Shown: positions 1 through 8,772 of the stretch, one piece after another
Position numbering within the stretch: the stretch's first letter is position 1
How the letters are laid out: each line of letters opens with the position of its first letter
From: JADHLJ01 sp038146985
GTDB taxonomy: Bacteria; Pseudomonadota; Alphaproteobacteria; Thalassobaculales; Thalassobaculaceae
Assembly: GCA_038146985.1 (NCBI GenBank)
Contig: JAYQSQ010000021.1
Location: 17,735 to 81,734, forward strand
Length of the DNA: 64,000 bases
Direction of reading: 5' to 3'
Translations under genes and position numbers: made by a program
Notes under the pieces: model-generated
What the model was told of the DNA's origin: nothing
What the model saw: only the letters and a program-made list of their open reading frames with translations
Database searches by the model: none

Positions 1-857
1 TCCCCGTCGGCTTCTCGATCGACGGCAACCGGGGCATCCGCGATCCCCGGGGCATGGCCGGACAGACGCTGGGCGCGCATATCCATCTAGTCACCGCCGC
101 ATCGGGGCCGGTGCGCAATCTCGCCATGGTGGTTCAGCGCTGCCATCTGGACATCGACGGCTATGTCGCCTCGCCCTACGCGTCGGGTCTGTCCTGCCTG
201 GTCGAGGACGAGATGGATCTCGGCGTCACCCTGATCGACATGGGCGGCGGCACGACGACGATCGCGGTGTTCTTCGGCGGCAGCGTCGTGTTCACCGACG
301 TGGTGCCGGTCGGCGGCGGCCATGTGACGAACGATATCGCGCGGGGCCTGTCCACCCCCATCGCCGATGCGGAACGGCTCAAGACCCTGTTCGGCTGCGC
401 GATGCTGTCGCCGCTTGACGACCGCGAGACCCTGGACGTGCCGCAGGTCGGAGAGGATTCCGACGCGCCGCCCAATCAGGTCCAGAAATCGATGCTCATC
501 CGCATCATCCAGCCACGGCTGGAGGAGATTTTCGAACTGGTCAAGGCGCGCCTGGAGCAATCCGGGTTCGACAAGATCGCCGGTCGCCGCGCCGTGTTGA
601 CGGGCGGGGCGAGCCAGATGCCGGGTCTTCGCGACCTGGCGCAACGCATCCTGGATAAGCAGGTCCGCCTGGGCCGGCCGATCCGGATAAACGGATTGGC
701 GGACGCGGCCTCGGGGCCAGCGTTTTCGACCTGCGCCGGGCTGCTGGCCTATGCCGTCGATCCGGGTTTCGACGTTCCCGAAATCGGGCGCGCCGACAAG
801 GTGGAGCCGGCCGGCATGCTCGGCAAGGTCGGCTCATGGCTGAGGGAGAACTTCTAA
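1..857 (+). CDS. ftsA: cell division protein FtsA (3' part, cut by window edge)
   Basis: FtsA is the actin-like ATPase that tethers FtsZ filaments to the inner membrane and recruits late divisome proteins. The reading frame is open from the left edge (first complete codon at base 3), so the N-terminal part lies outside the window; about 284 codons are visible. The visible part has the phosphate-2 loop of the actin fold (IDMGGGTTT), the adenosine motif LTGGASQMPG, and the C-terminal amphipathic membrane-targeting helix ending GSWLRENF. An ATG at 54 is internal, since homologous sequence continues upstream of it. ftsZ follows after a 163-bp spacer in which I see no other gene. Confidence 0.95.
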   Translation, partial: PVGFSIDGNRGIRDPRGMAGQTLGAHIHLVTAASGPVRNLAMVVQRCHLDIDGYVASPYASGLSCLVEDEMDLGVTLIDMGGGTTTIAVFFGGSVVFTDVVPVGGGHVTNDIARGLSTPIADAERLKTLFGCAMLSPLDDRETLDVPQVGEDSDAPPNQVQKSMLIRIIQPRLEEIFELVKARLEQSGFDKIAGRRAVLTGGASQMPGLRDLAQRILDKQVRLGRPIRINGLADAASGPAFSTCAGLLAYAVDPGFDVPEIGRADKVEPAGMLGKVGSWLRENF

Positions 858-1020
858 TGACAAGTAAACAAACCCTGCACGCGGTGGTCGCCTCCAACGG
901 CGCCTGCCTCGGACGGCCGGTGATCCTGTCGACCGTCGTCCGACCCACGAAAGCCGAAAGCGTGTCCAACAAACGCGCTCGCACGCTCGATCCAGCCCGC
1001 AATTCCAAGACCCGGAGGGT

Positions 1021-2790
1021 ATGATGACCATCAACTTTTCAGTGCCGCATGACGAACACGAGCTCAAGCCGCGGATCACCGTGGTCGGGGTTGGCGGAGC
1101 GGGTGGCAACGCCGTCAACAATATGATCCGCTCCAACCTTGAAGGCGTGGAGTTCATCGTCACCAATACCGATGCCCAGGCGCTCAGCCAATCCCTGGCC
1201 GACCGCCGCCTGCAGCTTGGCGAGACCGTGACCCAGGGCCTGGGCGCCGGCTCGCGCCCGGATGTCGGCAAGGCGGCCGCCGAGGAGGCGATGGAGGAAC
1301 TGATCGCCGAACTCGGCGACAGCAACATGGTCTTCATCACTGCCGGCATGGGCGGCGGCACCGGTACCGGCGCCGCCCCGGTCATCGCCCAGGCTGCGCG
1401 CGAGCGGGGAATCCTGACGGTCGGCGTGATCACCAAGCCGTTCCACTTCGAGGGTGCGCACCGGATGCGTACCGCCGAGGCCGGGATCGAGGAGCTGTCG
1501 CAATATGTCGACACGCTGATCATCATCCCGAACCAGAACCTGTTCCGCATCGCCAACGAGAAGACCACCTTCGCCGATGCCTTCCACATGGCCGACAACG
1601 TCCTGCACCAGGGCGTGCGCGGAGTCACCGACCTCATGGTGATGCCGGGGCTGATCAATCTCGACTTCGCCGACATCCGCACGGTGATGAGCGAGATGGG
1701 CAAGGCGATGATGGGCACCGGTGAGGCCGACGGCGAGAAGCGGGCGATCGAGGCCGCGGAATCGGCGATCAGCAACCCGCTGCTCGACGACATGTCGATG
1801 AAGGGCGCCCGGGGCGTGCTGATCAACATCACCGGCGGGATGGACATGACCCTGTTCGAGGTCGACGAGGCCGCGAACCGGATCCGCGAGGAAGTGGATG
1901 CCGATGCCAATATCATCTTCGGCTCGACCTTCGACGAGAAGCTCGATGGGCGGATGCGGGTATCGGTAGTGGCGACTGGCATCGCGGCCGAGGGGCTGGC
2001 GGCGAAACCGCGTCCGCAGATGACGCTGGTCTCCAGCCGTCCGAAGCAGGAAGCCGTGCCGGCTCCGGCGCCGGAACCGGCGGCGGTCACGATGACGGAC
2101 AAGGATGAGCCGGAGGCTCAACCCGCGCTGCGTACCGGGACCGATGACGCTCCCGTGTCGGTTGACGCGGTTGCCACGTCCGCTGCCGAGGACAAGCTTG
2201 CCTCAACCCTGGATATCGCGCATCGCCTGGCCGGGCAGTCGGCTCAGCCGGCGGAAACCTTCGGGACCTCGGCCGAGACGGTGATTGCCGATCCGATGCC
2301 TGCCGAGAAAGCCGAGGCGGGGACCGGTGTTCAGGCGTCCGCCATGCAGGCGTCGGTTGCCGAAACCATCGCGGCGCGGACCGCCGCGCCTGCGCCGGTC
2401 AAGCCGGTGATCTCGCGGCCGAGCGCCGACCCGTTCGTCGCCCCGCCGCCGGCCGTGCCGCCGCGCCAAGCTGCCGCCGAGCCGACGGCTTCGGCGGATC
2501 CCTTCGGCGCCGCCGCCTTGGCGAATGCCGGCGGTGCCGCCGCGAAGGCGCCGACGCTGTTCCAGCGGGTGACCGGGATGGGCCGCAAGCCTCGCGAGGA
2601 GGCCGAGGTCAAGAGCGAGCCCGAGGCGAAAACGACCACGGTTGCCTCTGCCCCGGCGCCGGTGGCCCCCAAGGCGGAATCGGACCAGCCGAAACTCGGG
2701 CCGCTCGACCGTGCCGACCGCGTCACGGCAAGCAGCGCCGATGACGACCTGCTCGACATCCCCGCGTTTCTGCGCCGCCAGGCGAACTGA
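1021..2790 (+). CDS. ftsZ: cell division protein FtsZ
   Basis: FtsZ is the tubulin-like GTPase that forms the cytokinetic Z-ring. The N-terminal GTPase domain has GVGGAGGNAVNNM near residue 23 and the tubulin signature GGGTGTGAAP near residue 117. After about residue 320 comes an unusually long Ala/Pro/Glu-rich disordered linker of about 250 residues, then the conserved tail peptide DIPAFLRRQAN that binds FtsA and other partners. The 589 aa compare with about 380 in E. coli; long linkers are common in alphaproteobacteria. Two ATGs are adjacent: the GGAGGG at 1014-1019 is only 1 nt from ATG 1021 and 4 nt from ATG 1024, so 1024 may be the true start. Confidence 0.97.
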   Translation: MMTINFSVPHDEHELKPRITVVGVGGAGGNAVNNMIRSNLEGVEFIVTNTDAQALSQSLADRRLQLGETVTQGLGAGSRPDVGKAAAEEAMEELIAELGDSNMVFITAGMGGGTGTGAAPVIAQAARERGILTVGVITKPFHFEGAHRMRTAEAGIEELSQYVDTLIIIPNQNLFRIANEKTTFADAFHMADNVLHQGVRGVTDLMVMPGLINLDFADIRTVMSEMGKAMMGTGEADGEKRAIEAAESAISNPLLDDMSMKGARGVLINITGGMDMTLFEVDEAANRIREEVDADANIIFGSTFDEKLDGRMRVSVVATGIAAEGLAAKPRPQMTLVSSRPKQEAVPAPAPEPAAVTMTDKDEPEAQPALRTGTDDAPVSVDAVATSAAEDKLASTLDIAHRLAGQSAQPAETFGTSAETVIADPMPAEKAEAGTGVQASAMQASVAETIAARTAAPAPVKPVISRPSADPFVAPPPAVPPRQAAAEPTASADPFGAAALANAGGAAAKAPTLFQRVTGMGRKPREEAEVKSEPEAKTTTVASAPAPVAPKAESDQPKLGPLDRADRVTASSADDDLLDIPAFLRRQAN

Positions 2791-2860
2791 CGGAGTGGGA
2801 AAATCCCAAGCAATTACAGAGAGTTGATCTGTAACACTTGGTAACAAAAGGTGATTTGAG

Positions 2861-2896
2861 AGGCCCCGTGGGTATTGGTACACCTGCGGGGCCTTT
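2861..2896 (+). terminator. rho-independent terminator after ftsZ
   Basis: An 8-bp perfect GC-rich stem (AGGCCCCG at 2861-2868 with CGGGGCCT at 2887-2894) is followed by a short T tract. It lies 70 bp after the ftsZ stop and before the chosen lpxC start, so lpxC probably has its own promoter or relies on read-through. Confidence 0.6.
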
Positions 2897-2967
2897 CGAT
2901 GCCGAACGACAATAGAACACTTATGAGTGCACGGCCATCGGGGCGGGGATTTAGGGGCGATCGGTAC

Positions 2968-3915
2968 ATGAACTTCATGAAGTCAGACCATGGTTCCGGA
3001 ACCGTGCGCCAGCGCACGCTGAAGAACCCGATCCCGTGCCGGGGCGTGGCGCTGCACAGTGGCGGCGAGTGTGCCATGACGGTCCGGCCCGCCGGTCCCG
3101 ATCATGGGATCGTTTTCAAGCGCACGGACGTTACCGATCGCGACTGCCTGGTGCCGGCGCGCTGGGACCGTGTCTCCAGCACGACCCTGTGCACGACGAT
3201 CAGCAATCAGGACGGTGTCGAGGTCGCCACGATTGAGCATTTCATGGCGGCGCTGGCGGGCTGTGGGATCGACAACGCGCTGATCGAGATCGATGGCCCT
3301 GAAGTGCCGATCATGGACGGCAGTTCGGCGCCGTTCGTCATGTTGTTCGAATGCGCCGGCTCGGTCGAGCAGCAAGTCCCGCGCCGGGCGCTGAGGGTGC
3401 TGAAACCGGTTTCCGTCAGCGACGGCGAGTGCGGCGTGACTGCCCTGCCGGCGCCGGATTTTTCGGTTGATTTCGAGATTGACTTCGCCTCGCCGGCGAT
3501 CAGCGAGCGTTCCCTCGACATCCGCCTGGTGAACGGAACCTTCAACGAGACGATCAGCCGGGCTCGGACCTTCGGTTTCATGAAGGATATCGACCGTCTG
3601 CGCGCCGCCGGTTTCGCCCTGGGCGGCTCCTTGGACAACGCGGTGGTCGTCGATGGCGACCGGGTGCTGAACGAAGGCGGCTTGCGCTTCGATGACGAGT
3701 TTGTCCGGCACAAGATCCTCGATTGCGTCGGCGATCTCTATCTCGCCGGCGGGCCGATGCTCGCCCGGGTGGTGGCGCACAAGTCCGGACACGGCTTCAA
3801 CAACAAGCTTCTGAGGGCGCTGTTCGCCGACGAAAGCGCCTGGGAATGGACGACCCTCGACGAAAGCGAGGTCGCCGGCTGGCACGAGGAAGCGCCGCTC
3901 GCCGCGACGGCCTGA
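2968..3915 (+). CDS. lpxC: UDP-3-O-acyl-N-acetylglucosamine deacetylase LpxC
   Basis: LpxC is the zinc-dependent deacetylase for the committed step of lipid A synthesis. From ATG 2968 the protein is 315 aa, the usual family length. Zinc ligands are visible as H91 (TIEHFMAAL), H248 and D252 (RHKILDCVGD), and the catalytic histidine as H275 (SGHGFNN). The frame is open further upstream (TTG at 2875, ATG at 2923), but 2875 lies inside the terminator hairpin and homology begins near QRTLKNPIPCRG, so 2968 is preferred; it is preceded by an AGGGGCGA tract. A gene for outer-membrane lipid synthesis next to ftsZ is the common arrangement in proteobacteria. Confidence 0.95.
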   Translation: MNFMKSDHGSGTVRQRTLKNPIPCRGVALHSGGECAMTVRPAGPDHGIVFKRTDVTDRDCLVPARWDRVSSTTLCTTISNQDGVEVATIEHFMAALAGCGIDNALIEIDGPEVPIMDGSSAPFVMLFECAGSVEQQVPRRALRVLKPVSVSDGECGVTALPAPDFSVDFEIDFASPAISERSLDIRLVNGTFNETISRARTFGFMKDIDRLRAAGFALGGSLDNAVVVDGDRVLNEGGLRFDDEFVRHKILDCVGDLYLAGGPMLARVVAHKSGHGFNNKLLRALFADESAWEWTTLDESEVAGWHEEAPLAATA

Positions 3916-4111
3916 GGCCCGACCGACCGCCCCGATTTTCCCCTCCAGCGTAGACGGTCTAGAGCCGGGACTGAGGTCCCGCCCGAAGGCCCGTCGACAT
4001 TTCGTCTCCGTCTTTCCGTGCTTGACGCCCCGGCACCCGCGTGATGCAACGTCGTGGAACGCGCCCGGCGCGCGTTCGCAGCAATCTCCTGACAGGGTCT
4101 AGGAACGGGAC

Positions 4112-5023
4112 ATGTGGATCAGCGGGGTCCTTCGCGGAGCCTACGGCAACGCCTATCTGTTGCTGACGGTTTGCGCCATGTGCTGGGGCGGCAATGCGAT
4201 CGCCGGGCGTTTCGCCGTCGGGGAAATCTCGCCGATGTTGCTGACCATGTTCCGTTGGCTCGGCGTGGCGCTGCTGGTCTGGTCCTTTGCCGGCGCCAAG
4301 ATCATGGAGGAAGCCCCGGTCCTGAAGGCCAATCTCGGCTATTTCATGCTGATGGGCGCGATCGGCTTTTCCGGCTTCAACATCCTCTATTACCTCGCGG
4401 CGCATTCGACCACCGCGATCAATCTCGGCATTCTCCAGGGAGCGGTGCCGATCTGCGTGCTGATTGGCGCGTTCATCGCCTACCGCACGCCGATCACGGC
4501 GGTGCAGGTCATGGGCATCGTGATCACCGTTCTCGGTGTCGCGGTGGTGACTGTCAAAGGCGACCCGGGCAACCTGTTTCACCTGGTTTTCAACATCGGC
4601 GATCTGCTGATGCTGGCGGCTTGTTTCGTCTATTCGATCTACGCGGTGCTGCTGCGCAAGCGTCCCGAGGTGACCGGGCTCGCGATGTTCGCGGTCATGT
4701 CGAGTTCGGCGCTGGTCGCCAGCCTGCCTTTCGTGTTGTGGGAGTATGTATCCGGCTCCCTGCTCTGGCCCAGGGGGACCGGCTGGCTGATCGTGGCGTT
4801 CGTTGTGCTGTTCCCGTCCTTCACCTCGCAACTGTTCTTCATGCGCGGCGTGCAGCTGATCGGACCCGGGCGCGCCGGCGTGTTCATCAATCTGGTGCCG
4901 ATCTTCGCGTCGGCATTCAGCGTCCTGTTCCTGGGCGAGCACTTCGCCCTGTTTCACGGGGTCGGCATGGCGCTGGTATTGGGCGGGATCTGGGTCGCCG
5001 AGCGGGCCCGTCCCCCGACGTGA
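4112..5023 (+). CDS. DMT-superfamily (EamA) transporter
   Basis: This is a 303-aa inner-membrane protein of the drug/metabolite transporter superfamily with ten predicted hydrophobic segments in two EamA repeats. The start of repeat 1 is typical (MCWGGNAIAGRF, residues about 19-30), and the second repeat begins near residue 150 (IGDLLMLAACFVYS) and ends WVAERARPP. Family members export amino acids, nucleosides or other small metabolites; the substrate cannot be told from sequence. An AGGA at 4101-4104 sits 7 nt before the ATG. The 196 bp before it hold only a small hairpin without a T tract. Confidence 0.9.
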   Translation: MWISGVLRGAYGNAYLLLTVCAMCWGGNAIAGRFAVGEISPMLLTMFRWLGVALLVWSFAGAKIMEEAPVLKANLGYFMLMGAIGFSGFNILYYLAAHSTTAINLGILQGAVPICVLIGAFIAYRTPITAVQVMGIVITVLGVAVVTVKGDPGNLFHLVFNIGDLLMLAACFVYSIYAVLLRKRPEVTGLAMFAVMSSSALVASLPFVLWEYVSGSLLWPRGTGWLIVAFVVLFPSFTSQLFFMRGVQLIGPGRAGVFINLVPIFASAFSVLFLGEHFALFHGVGMALVLGGIWVAERARPPT

Positions 5024-5109
5024 TATCTGCGTGCCTGGATTTCGCGCGCGCTGACGCCGGCTTCGGCGCGCGATAAAGTGCCGGTCGAACCTGGAGGGAG
5101 CCAGCCGAT

Positions 5110-5871
5110 ATGAGCCGAGTTCGCGTCGAATCCAACGGGCCCGTCAAGACCGTGACCCTGTGCCGTCCGGAAAAGCGCAACGCCATGGACAGCGAGATGC
5201 TGGACGCGCTGTACGACGTCTTTACCGCCAAGCCGGATGCCAATGACCGGGTGATCGTGGTGCGCGGCGAGGGCCCGTCCTTCTGCGCCGGCATCGACCT
5301 CGCCGAGCGGCAACGCAAACCCTCCACCGGAAACGAGAGCCCGGTCGAGCGGGTGTTCCACGCGATCGAAATGAATCCCCTGCCGACGGTGGCGGTGGTC
5401 CAGGGCGCGGCGATCGCCGGCGGCTGCGAGATGGCGCTGCATTGCGAGTTCGTGGTCGCCGCCGATACCGCGCGTTTCGGCATGTCTCTGGCCCAGATCG
5501 GTCTGGCGCCGACCTGGTTCCTGACCAAGAAGCTGATGGAGGTCGCCGGACCCGTGGGCACCCGCGAGATTCTGATGCTGGGCGACCCGATGCCGGCCAC
5601 CTGGATGGCCGAGCGCGGGATCATTTGCCGCGCGGTGCCCGAGGACCGGCTTGAGGCCGAGGCCAAAAAGGTCATCGACCGCCTGGCCGCCAACGCGCCG
5701 CTGTCGCTTCGGGCGATGAAGGCAGTGATCGTCCGCGAGCTGGCGTTCCGCGACGGGATCGAACACAGCGACGTCGATGCGATGGTGAGCGCGGCCCGGG
5801 GCAGCAATGACGCCAAGGAAGGCATCGCGGCGCGCCTGGAAAAACGGGCGCCGGTCTTTACCGGAACCTGA
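5110..5871 (+). CDS. enoyl-CoA hydratase/isomerase (crotonase) family protein
   Basis: This is a 253-aa crotonase-fold enzyme acting on acyl-CoA thioesters, first in a same-strand acyl-CoA group. The oxyanion-hole segments FCAGIDLAE (about residue 58) and GAAIAGGCEMALHCE (about residue 99) are present. Of the two catalytic glutamates of classical enoyl-CoA hydratase, the second position is kept (TREILMLGD) but the first appears replaced (SLAQIGLAPTW where hydratases have PE.. LG..P). It may therefore be an isomerase, thioesterase or hydrolase rather than a hydratase; that is inference from manual alignment. A strong GGAGGGA lies 10 nt before the ATG. Confidence 0.88.
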   Translation: MSRVRVESNGPVKTVTLCRPEKRNAMDSEMLDALYDVFTAKPDANDRVIVVRGEGPSFCAGIDLAERQRKPSTGNESPVERVFHAIEMNPLPTVAVVQGAAIAGGCEMALHCEFVVAADTARFGMSLAQIGLAPTWFLTKKLMEVAGPVGTREILMLGDPMPATWMAERGIICRAVPEDRLEAEAKKVIDRLAANAPLSLRAMKAVIVRELAFRDGIEHSDVDAMVSAARGSNDAKEGIAARLEKRAPVFTGT

Positions 5872-5882
5872 GGGAGGCGGGC

Positions 5883-6233
5883 ATGGCGGTACGTCTGGAC
5901 AAGCCCTGGCGCGATCTTAATGCCGAGAACCTGGCCCGGGTCACCGGACATCTGGGCGTCTACCAGTTGGCCGACGACGCCGGAAAAATCCTCTACATCG
6001 GTGTTGCCGGTGGCCGCACGCGCTATGGCCTGAAGGGTGAGATCGCCAAGGCCTTGGAAGCGCCGCCGCCGGGGGTCACCAAATTCCGCTTCGAGGTCAA
6101 TATGGCCTACCGGACAAGGCATGCCGAACTGCTTGAAGCGTATGTGCACGATTTCGGCGGCCTGCCCGAGGCGAATACCGATATCGACCCGCGCATGCTT
6201 GGCCGGCTCCGGCCCGGCGGGGGACCGCGATGA
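5883..6233 (+). CDS. small GIY-YIG-like protein of unknown function
   Basis: This 116-aa protein starts 11 bp after the crotonase gene, with GGGAGGCGG just before the ATG. It carries the elements of a GIY-YIG fold: G25-V26-Y27, then Y38-I39-G40 ten residues later, arginines at 45 and 47, the glutamates E82 and E85 in a helix (HAELLEAYVHD), and a terminal P95..N98. That order and spacing match the nuclease superfamily (UvrC N-domain, YhbQ type), but it has no other DNA-binding domain and sits in an acyl-CoA operon. It could be a nuclease or a catalytically repurposed or inactive fold. The assignment is by motif only. Confidence 0.7.
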   Translation: MAVRLDKPWRDLNAENLARVTGHLGVYQLADDAGKILYIGVAGGRTRYGLKGEIAKALEAPPPGVTKFRFEVNMAYRTRHAELLEAYVHDFGGLPEANTDIDPRMLGRLRPGGGPR

Positions 6234-6328
6234 ATGTGATCTTTCACTCTGCGTGCGAAGGATCCTGTTTGCCGCAAGTTCGATCGCCCCTGGTGCCCAC
6301 AAGGACGGATTAACAAAGGAACCCAGCC

Positions 6329-7495
6329 ATGGACTTCGCGCTCACCGAGGAACAGACGATGATCGTCGACATGGTCCGCCGCTTCGTGCGTCAGGAAATC
6401 CTGCCGCTTGAAGAGAACATGGACCCCGATGCCGACGAGCTAGAGCCGGAGATCCTTGCCGGGCTGGTCGAAAAGACCAAGGCGATGGGCCTCTATGGCC
6501 TCGACACGCCGCCGGAATACGGCGGCCCCGATATCGACATGGTCACGAGGGTGCTGATCGCCATCGAGTGCTCGCAGCATCGCGGTGGCCTCTACACGCC
6601 CTGCTACGGGGCCTTTGGCGGCGCCCGACAGGCCCAGCTTTTCGAGGCGACGGAAGCACAGAAGGAGAAGTATCTCTATCCGATGCTGCGCGGCGAAAAG
6701 AAGGTGTTCTTCGGCCTGTCCGAGCCGTCCGGCGGCAGCGACCCGGCCCGGGCGATCCAAACCCGCGCGGTGCGAGACGGCAACGACCATTGGGTTCTGA
6801 ACGGCACCAAGCTCTGGATTAGCGGGGCCGACCGCGCCGACTATGGCCTGGTATTCGCCCGCACCGGCGGGCCCGGGCGCTCCGGCGTATCGGCCTTCAT
6901 CGTCGAGACCCAGTGGGAGGGCTTCAGGGTGGCGCGCATCGTGCACACCTTGCGCTCGTCGAAATACGCCACCGAGATCCAGATGGACAATCTGCGGGTC
7001 CCGGCGGAGAACATGCTGGGCGAGGAGGGCGGCGGGTTCGCCATCGCCAACGACCGTCTTGCCCGTCAGCGCGTGCCTTACGCCGCCGAGTGTCTCGGCC
7101 CGGCGATCAAGGCGCATGAGATGGCGACCGAGTATTCCAAGATCCGCGAGACGTTCGGCGCGCCGCTGGCCTCGCGCCAGGGGATTCAGTGGATGCTGGT
7201 CGAGAACGAGATCGACATCCGTGCCGCCCGTCTGCTGGTGCTGGACGCCGCCGCCAAGGCGGATCGCGGCGAGCCCTACCGGACGGAATCGGCCATCGCC
7301 AAGCTGGTCTGCTCGGAAAGCGCCTTCAAGGTCGTCGATCGTTCAATGCAGATCCATGGCGGGCTCGGAGTCGCCAAGGACCTGCCGCTCGAACGCTGGT
7401 TCCGCGAGATGCGTATCCGGCGGGTCGGCGAGGGGCCGAGCGAGGTGCAAAAGCACGTGATCGCCCGTGACATCATCGGCGGCTCGCTGCGCTAG
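6329..7495 (+). CDS. acyl-CoA dehydrogenase
   Basis: This 388-aa flavoprotein would introduce an alpha,beta double bond into an acyl-CoA and pass electrons to ETF. The N-terminal helical domain starts FALTEEQTMIVDMVRRFV; the middle beta domain has the substrate/FAD signature GLSEPSGGSDP near residue 130; the C-terminal domain has MQIHGGLGVAKDLPLER and ends with VGEGPSEVQKHVIARDI, where family members bind FAD and carry or lie close to the catalytic base. AAGGA stands about 8 nt before the ATG. A CoA-transferase follows within 10 bp, which suggests the pair handle a particular acyl-CoA rather than general beta-oxidation. Confidence 0.93.
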   Translation: MDFALTEEQTMIVDMVRRFVRQEILPLEENMDPDADELEPEILAGLVEKTKAMGLYGLDTPPEYGGPDIDMVTRVLIAIECSQHRGGLYTPCYGAFGGARQAQLFEATEAQKEKYLYPMLRGEKKVFFGLSEPSGGSDPARAIQTRAVRDGNDHWVLNGTKLWISGADRADYGLVFARTGGPGRSGVSAFIVETQWEGFRVARIVHTLRSSKYATEIQMDNLRVPAENMLGEEGGGFAIANDRLARQRVPYAAECLGPAIKAHEMATEYSKIRETFGAPLASRQGIQWMLVENEIDIRAARLLVLDAAAKADRGEPYRTESAIAKLVCSESAFKVVDRSMQIHGGLGVAKDLPLERWFREMRIRRVGEGPSEVQKHVIARDIIGGSLR

Positions 7496-7504
7496 GTGCC
7501 GGCG

Positions 7505-8710
7505 ATGAGTACCCCCGAAGCGCGCTGGCCCCTGCAAGGCGTCAAGGTCCTCGACCTCGGCCAGATCTATAATGGACCCTATGCGGGTTTCCTGCTGGCC
7601 CATGCGGGGGCCGATGTCGTCAAGGTCGAGCCGCTGAAGGGCGAGGTGCTGCGCCAGCGCGGCGGCGGCTCGATCCCGCTTTCCTTCGCCATGTTGAACA
7701 CGAACAAGCGCGGCCTCGCCATCGATCTGAAGAACCGGGAGGGCAAGGCCCTGCTGAAGGATCTGGTGCGCGAGGCGGATGTGCTGCTGGAGAATTTCGC
7801 ACCCGGCGCGATGGATCGCCTCGGCCTTGGTGCCGAGGTGCTGATGGCGGAGAACCCGAGGCTGATCTACGCCTCGGGGACCGGCTACGGCCTCTCCGGA
7901 CCGGCGCGGGACAACCTGGCGATGGACCTGACGGTTCAGGCGGTCGGCGGAGTGATGAGCGTCAACGGCCCGCCCGACGGGCCGCCGATGAAGGCCGGGC
8001 CGGCGATCTGCGACTTCGTGGGCGGGGTGCATCTCTATGCGGGGATCGTCACGGCGCTGTTCGAGCGGTCGGTCACCGGCCGGGGGCGGCTGGTCGAGGT
8101 CGCCATGCAGGAGGCGGTCTATCCGGTGCTCACCTCGAATGTCGCGAGCATGCACAAGAACGGCGGCAAGGCGCCGCCCCGGCGCGGCAACCGGCATCCG
8201 ACCCAGGGCTCGGCGCCGTATAACGTCTATCCGGCACGGGATGGCCATATCGCCATCATCTGCGTGCAGGACGCCCATTGGACGAGTTTGCTGAAAGTGA
8301 TCGGACGCGAGGACCTGACCGATGACCCTCGTTTCGCCACCCAGGCGCTGAGAGGCCGGAACGACACCCTGATCGACGAGTTGGTCGAAGGCTGGACCGC
8401 CGCGATGGGCAAGTACGAGGCGGCGGAGATCCTGCGCGCCAACCGGGTTCCGGCGGCGCCGGTCCGAGACCTGACCGAAGTGATCCGCGACACCCACATG
8501 CACGAGCGCGGCATGCTTCAGGATGTCAGCCACCCGACGATGGGAGAGGTGGTGTTGCCCACCAGCCCGCTGCGTTTCCACGGCAGCCCGGAGCCGTCGA
8601 TCCGGCTCGAGCCGGAGATCGGCGGCGACACCGATGCGGTCCTGTCCGATTGGCTCGGCATGGGGAGCGACCGTGTTGAGGCCCTGCGGGCGGCCGGCGC
8701 CATCGGCTAG
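7505..8710 (+). CDS. CaiB/BaiF (class III) CoA-transferase
   Basis: A 401-aa class III CoA-transferase, which moves CoA between carboxylic acids through an enzyme-bound aspartyl anhydride. The N-terminus (LQGVKVLDLGQIYNGPYAG) and the CoA-binding EPLKGEVLRQ region are typical, and D141 in MDLTVQAVGG is at the expected catalytic aspartate. The frame extends to a GTG at 7496, immediately after the dehydrogenase stop, but ATG 7505 is 6 nt downstream of AGGTG and is preferred. Adjacency to an acyl-CoA dehydrogenase is a frequent pairing for activation and oxidation of carnitine-like, succinate-like or bile-acid-like acids; the substrate is unknown. Confidence 0.92.
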   Translation: MSTPEARWPLQGVKVLDLGQIYNGPYAGFLLAHAGADVVKVEPLKGEVLRQRGGGSIPLSFAMLNTNKRGLAIDLKNREGKALLKDLVREADVLLENFAPGAMDRLGLGAEVLMAENPRLIYASGTGYGLSGPARDNLAMDLTVQAVGGVMSVNGPPDGPPMKAGPAICDFVGGVHLYAGIVTALFERSVTGRGRLVEVAMQEAVYPVLTSNVASMHKNGGKAPPRRGNRHPTQGSAPYNVYPARDGHIAIICVQDAHWTSLLKVIGREDLTDDPRFATQALRGRNDTLIDELVEGWTAAMGKYEAAEILRANRVPAAPVRDLTEVIRDTHMHERGMLQDVSHPTMGEVVLPTSPLRFHGSPEPSIRLEPEIGGDTDAVLSDWLGMGSDRVEALRAAGAIG

Positions 8711-8772
8711 GGCCGCTCGCAACCCTTTAACATTTTCGGTAAAGACTGAGGGCTAGATACGAAGGAGCTCCC

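Noticed and set aside
836..1024. 62-codon open frame between ftsA and ftsZ
   Set aside because: It starts inside ftsA, has no ribosome site of its own and no recognisable protein; it is a by-product of GC-rich DNA.
2875..2967. Upstream extension of lpxC from TTG 2875
   Set aside because: It begins inside the ftsZ terminator and precedes the homologous region.
3965..3980. CGGGAC-TGAG-GTCCCG hairpin after lpxC
   Set aside because: There is no T tract and the stem is short, so a terminator call is not supported.
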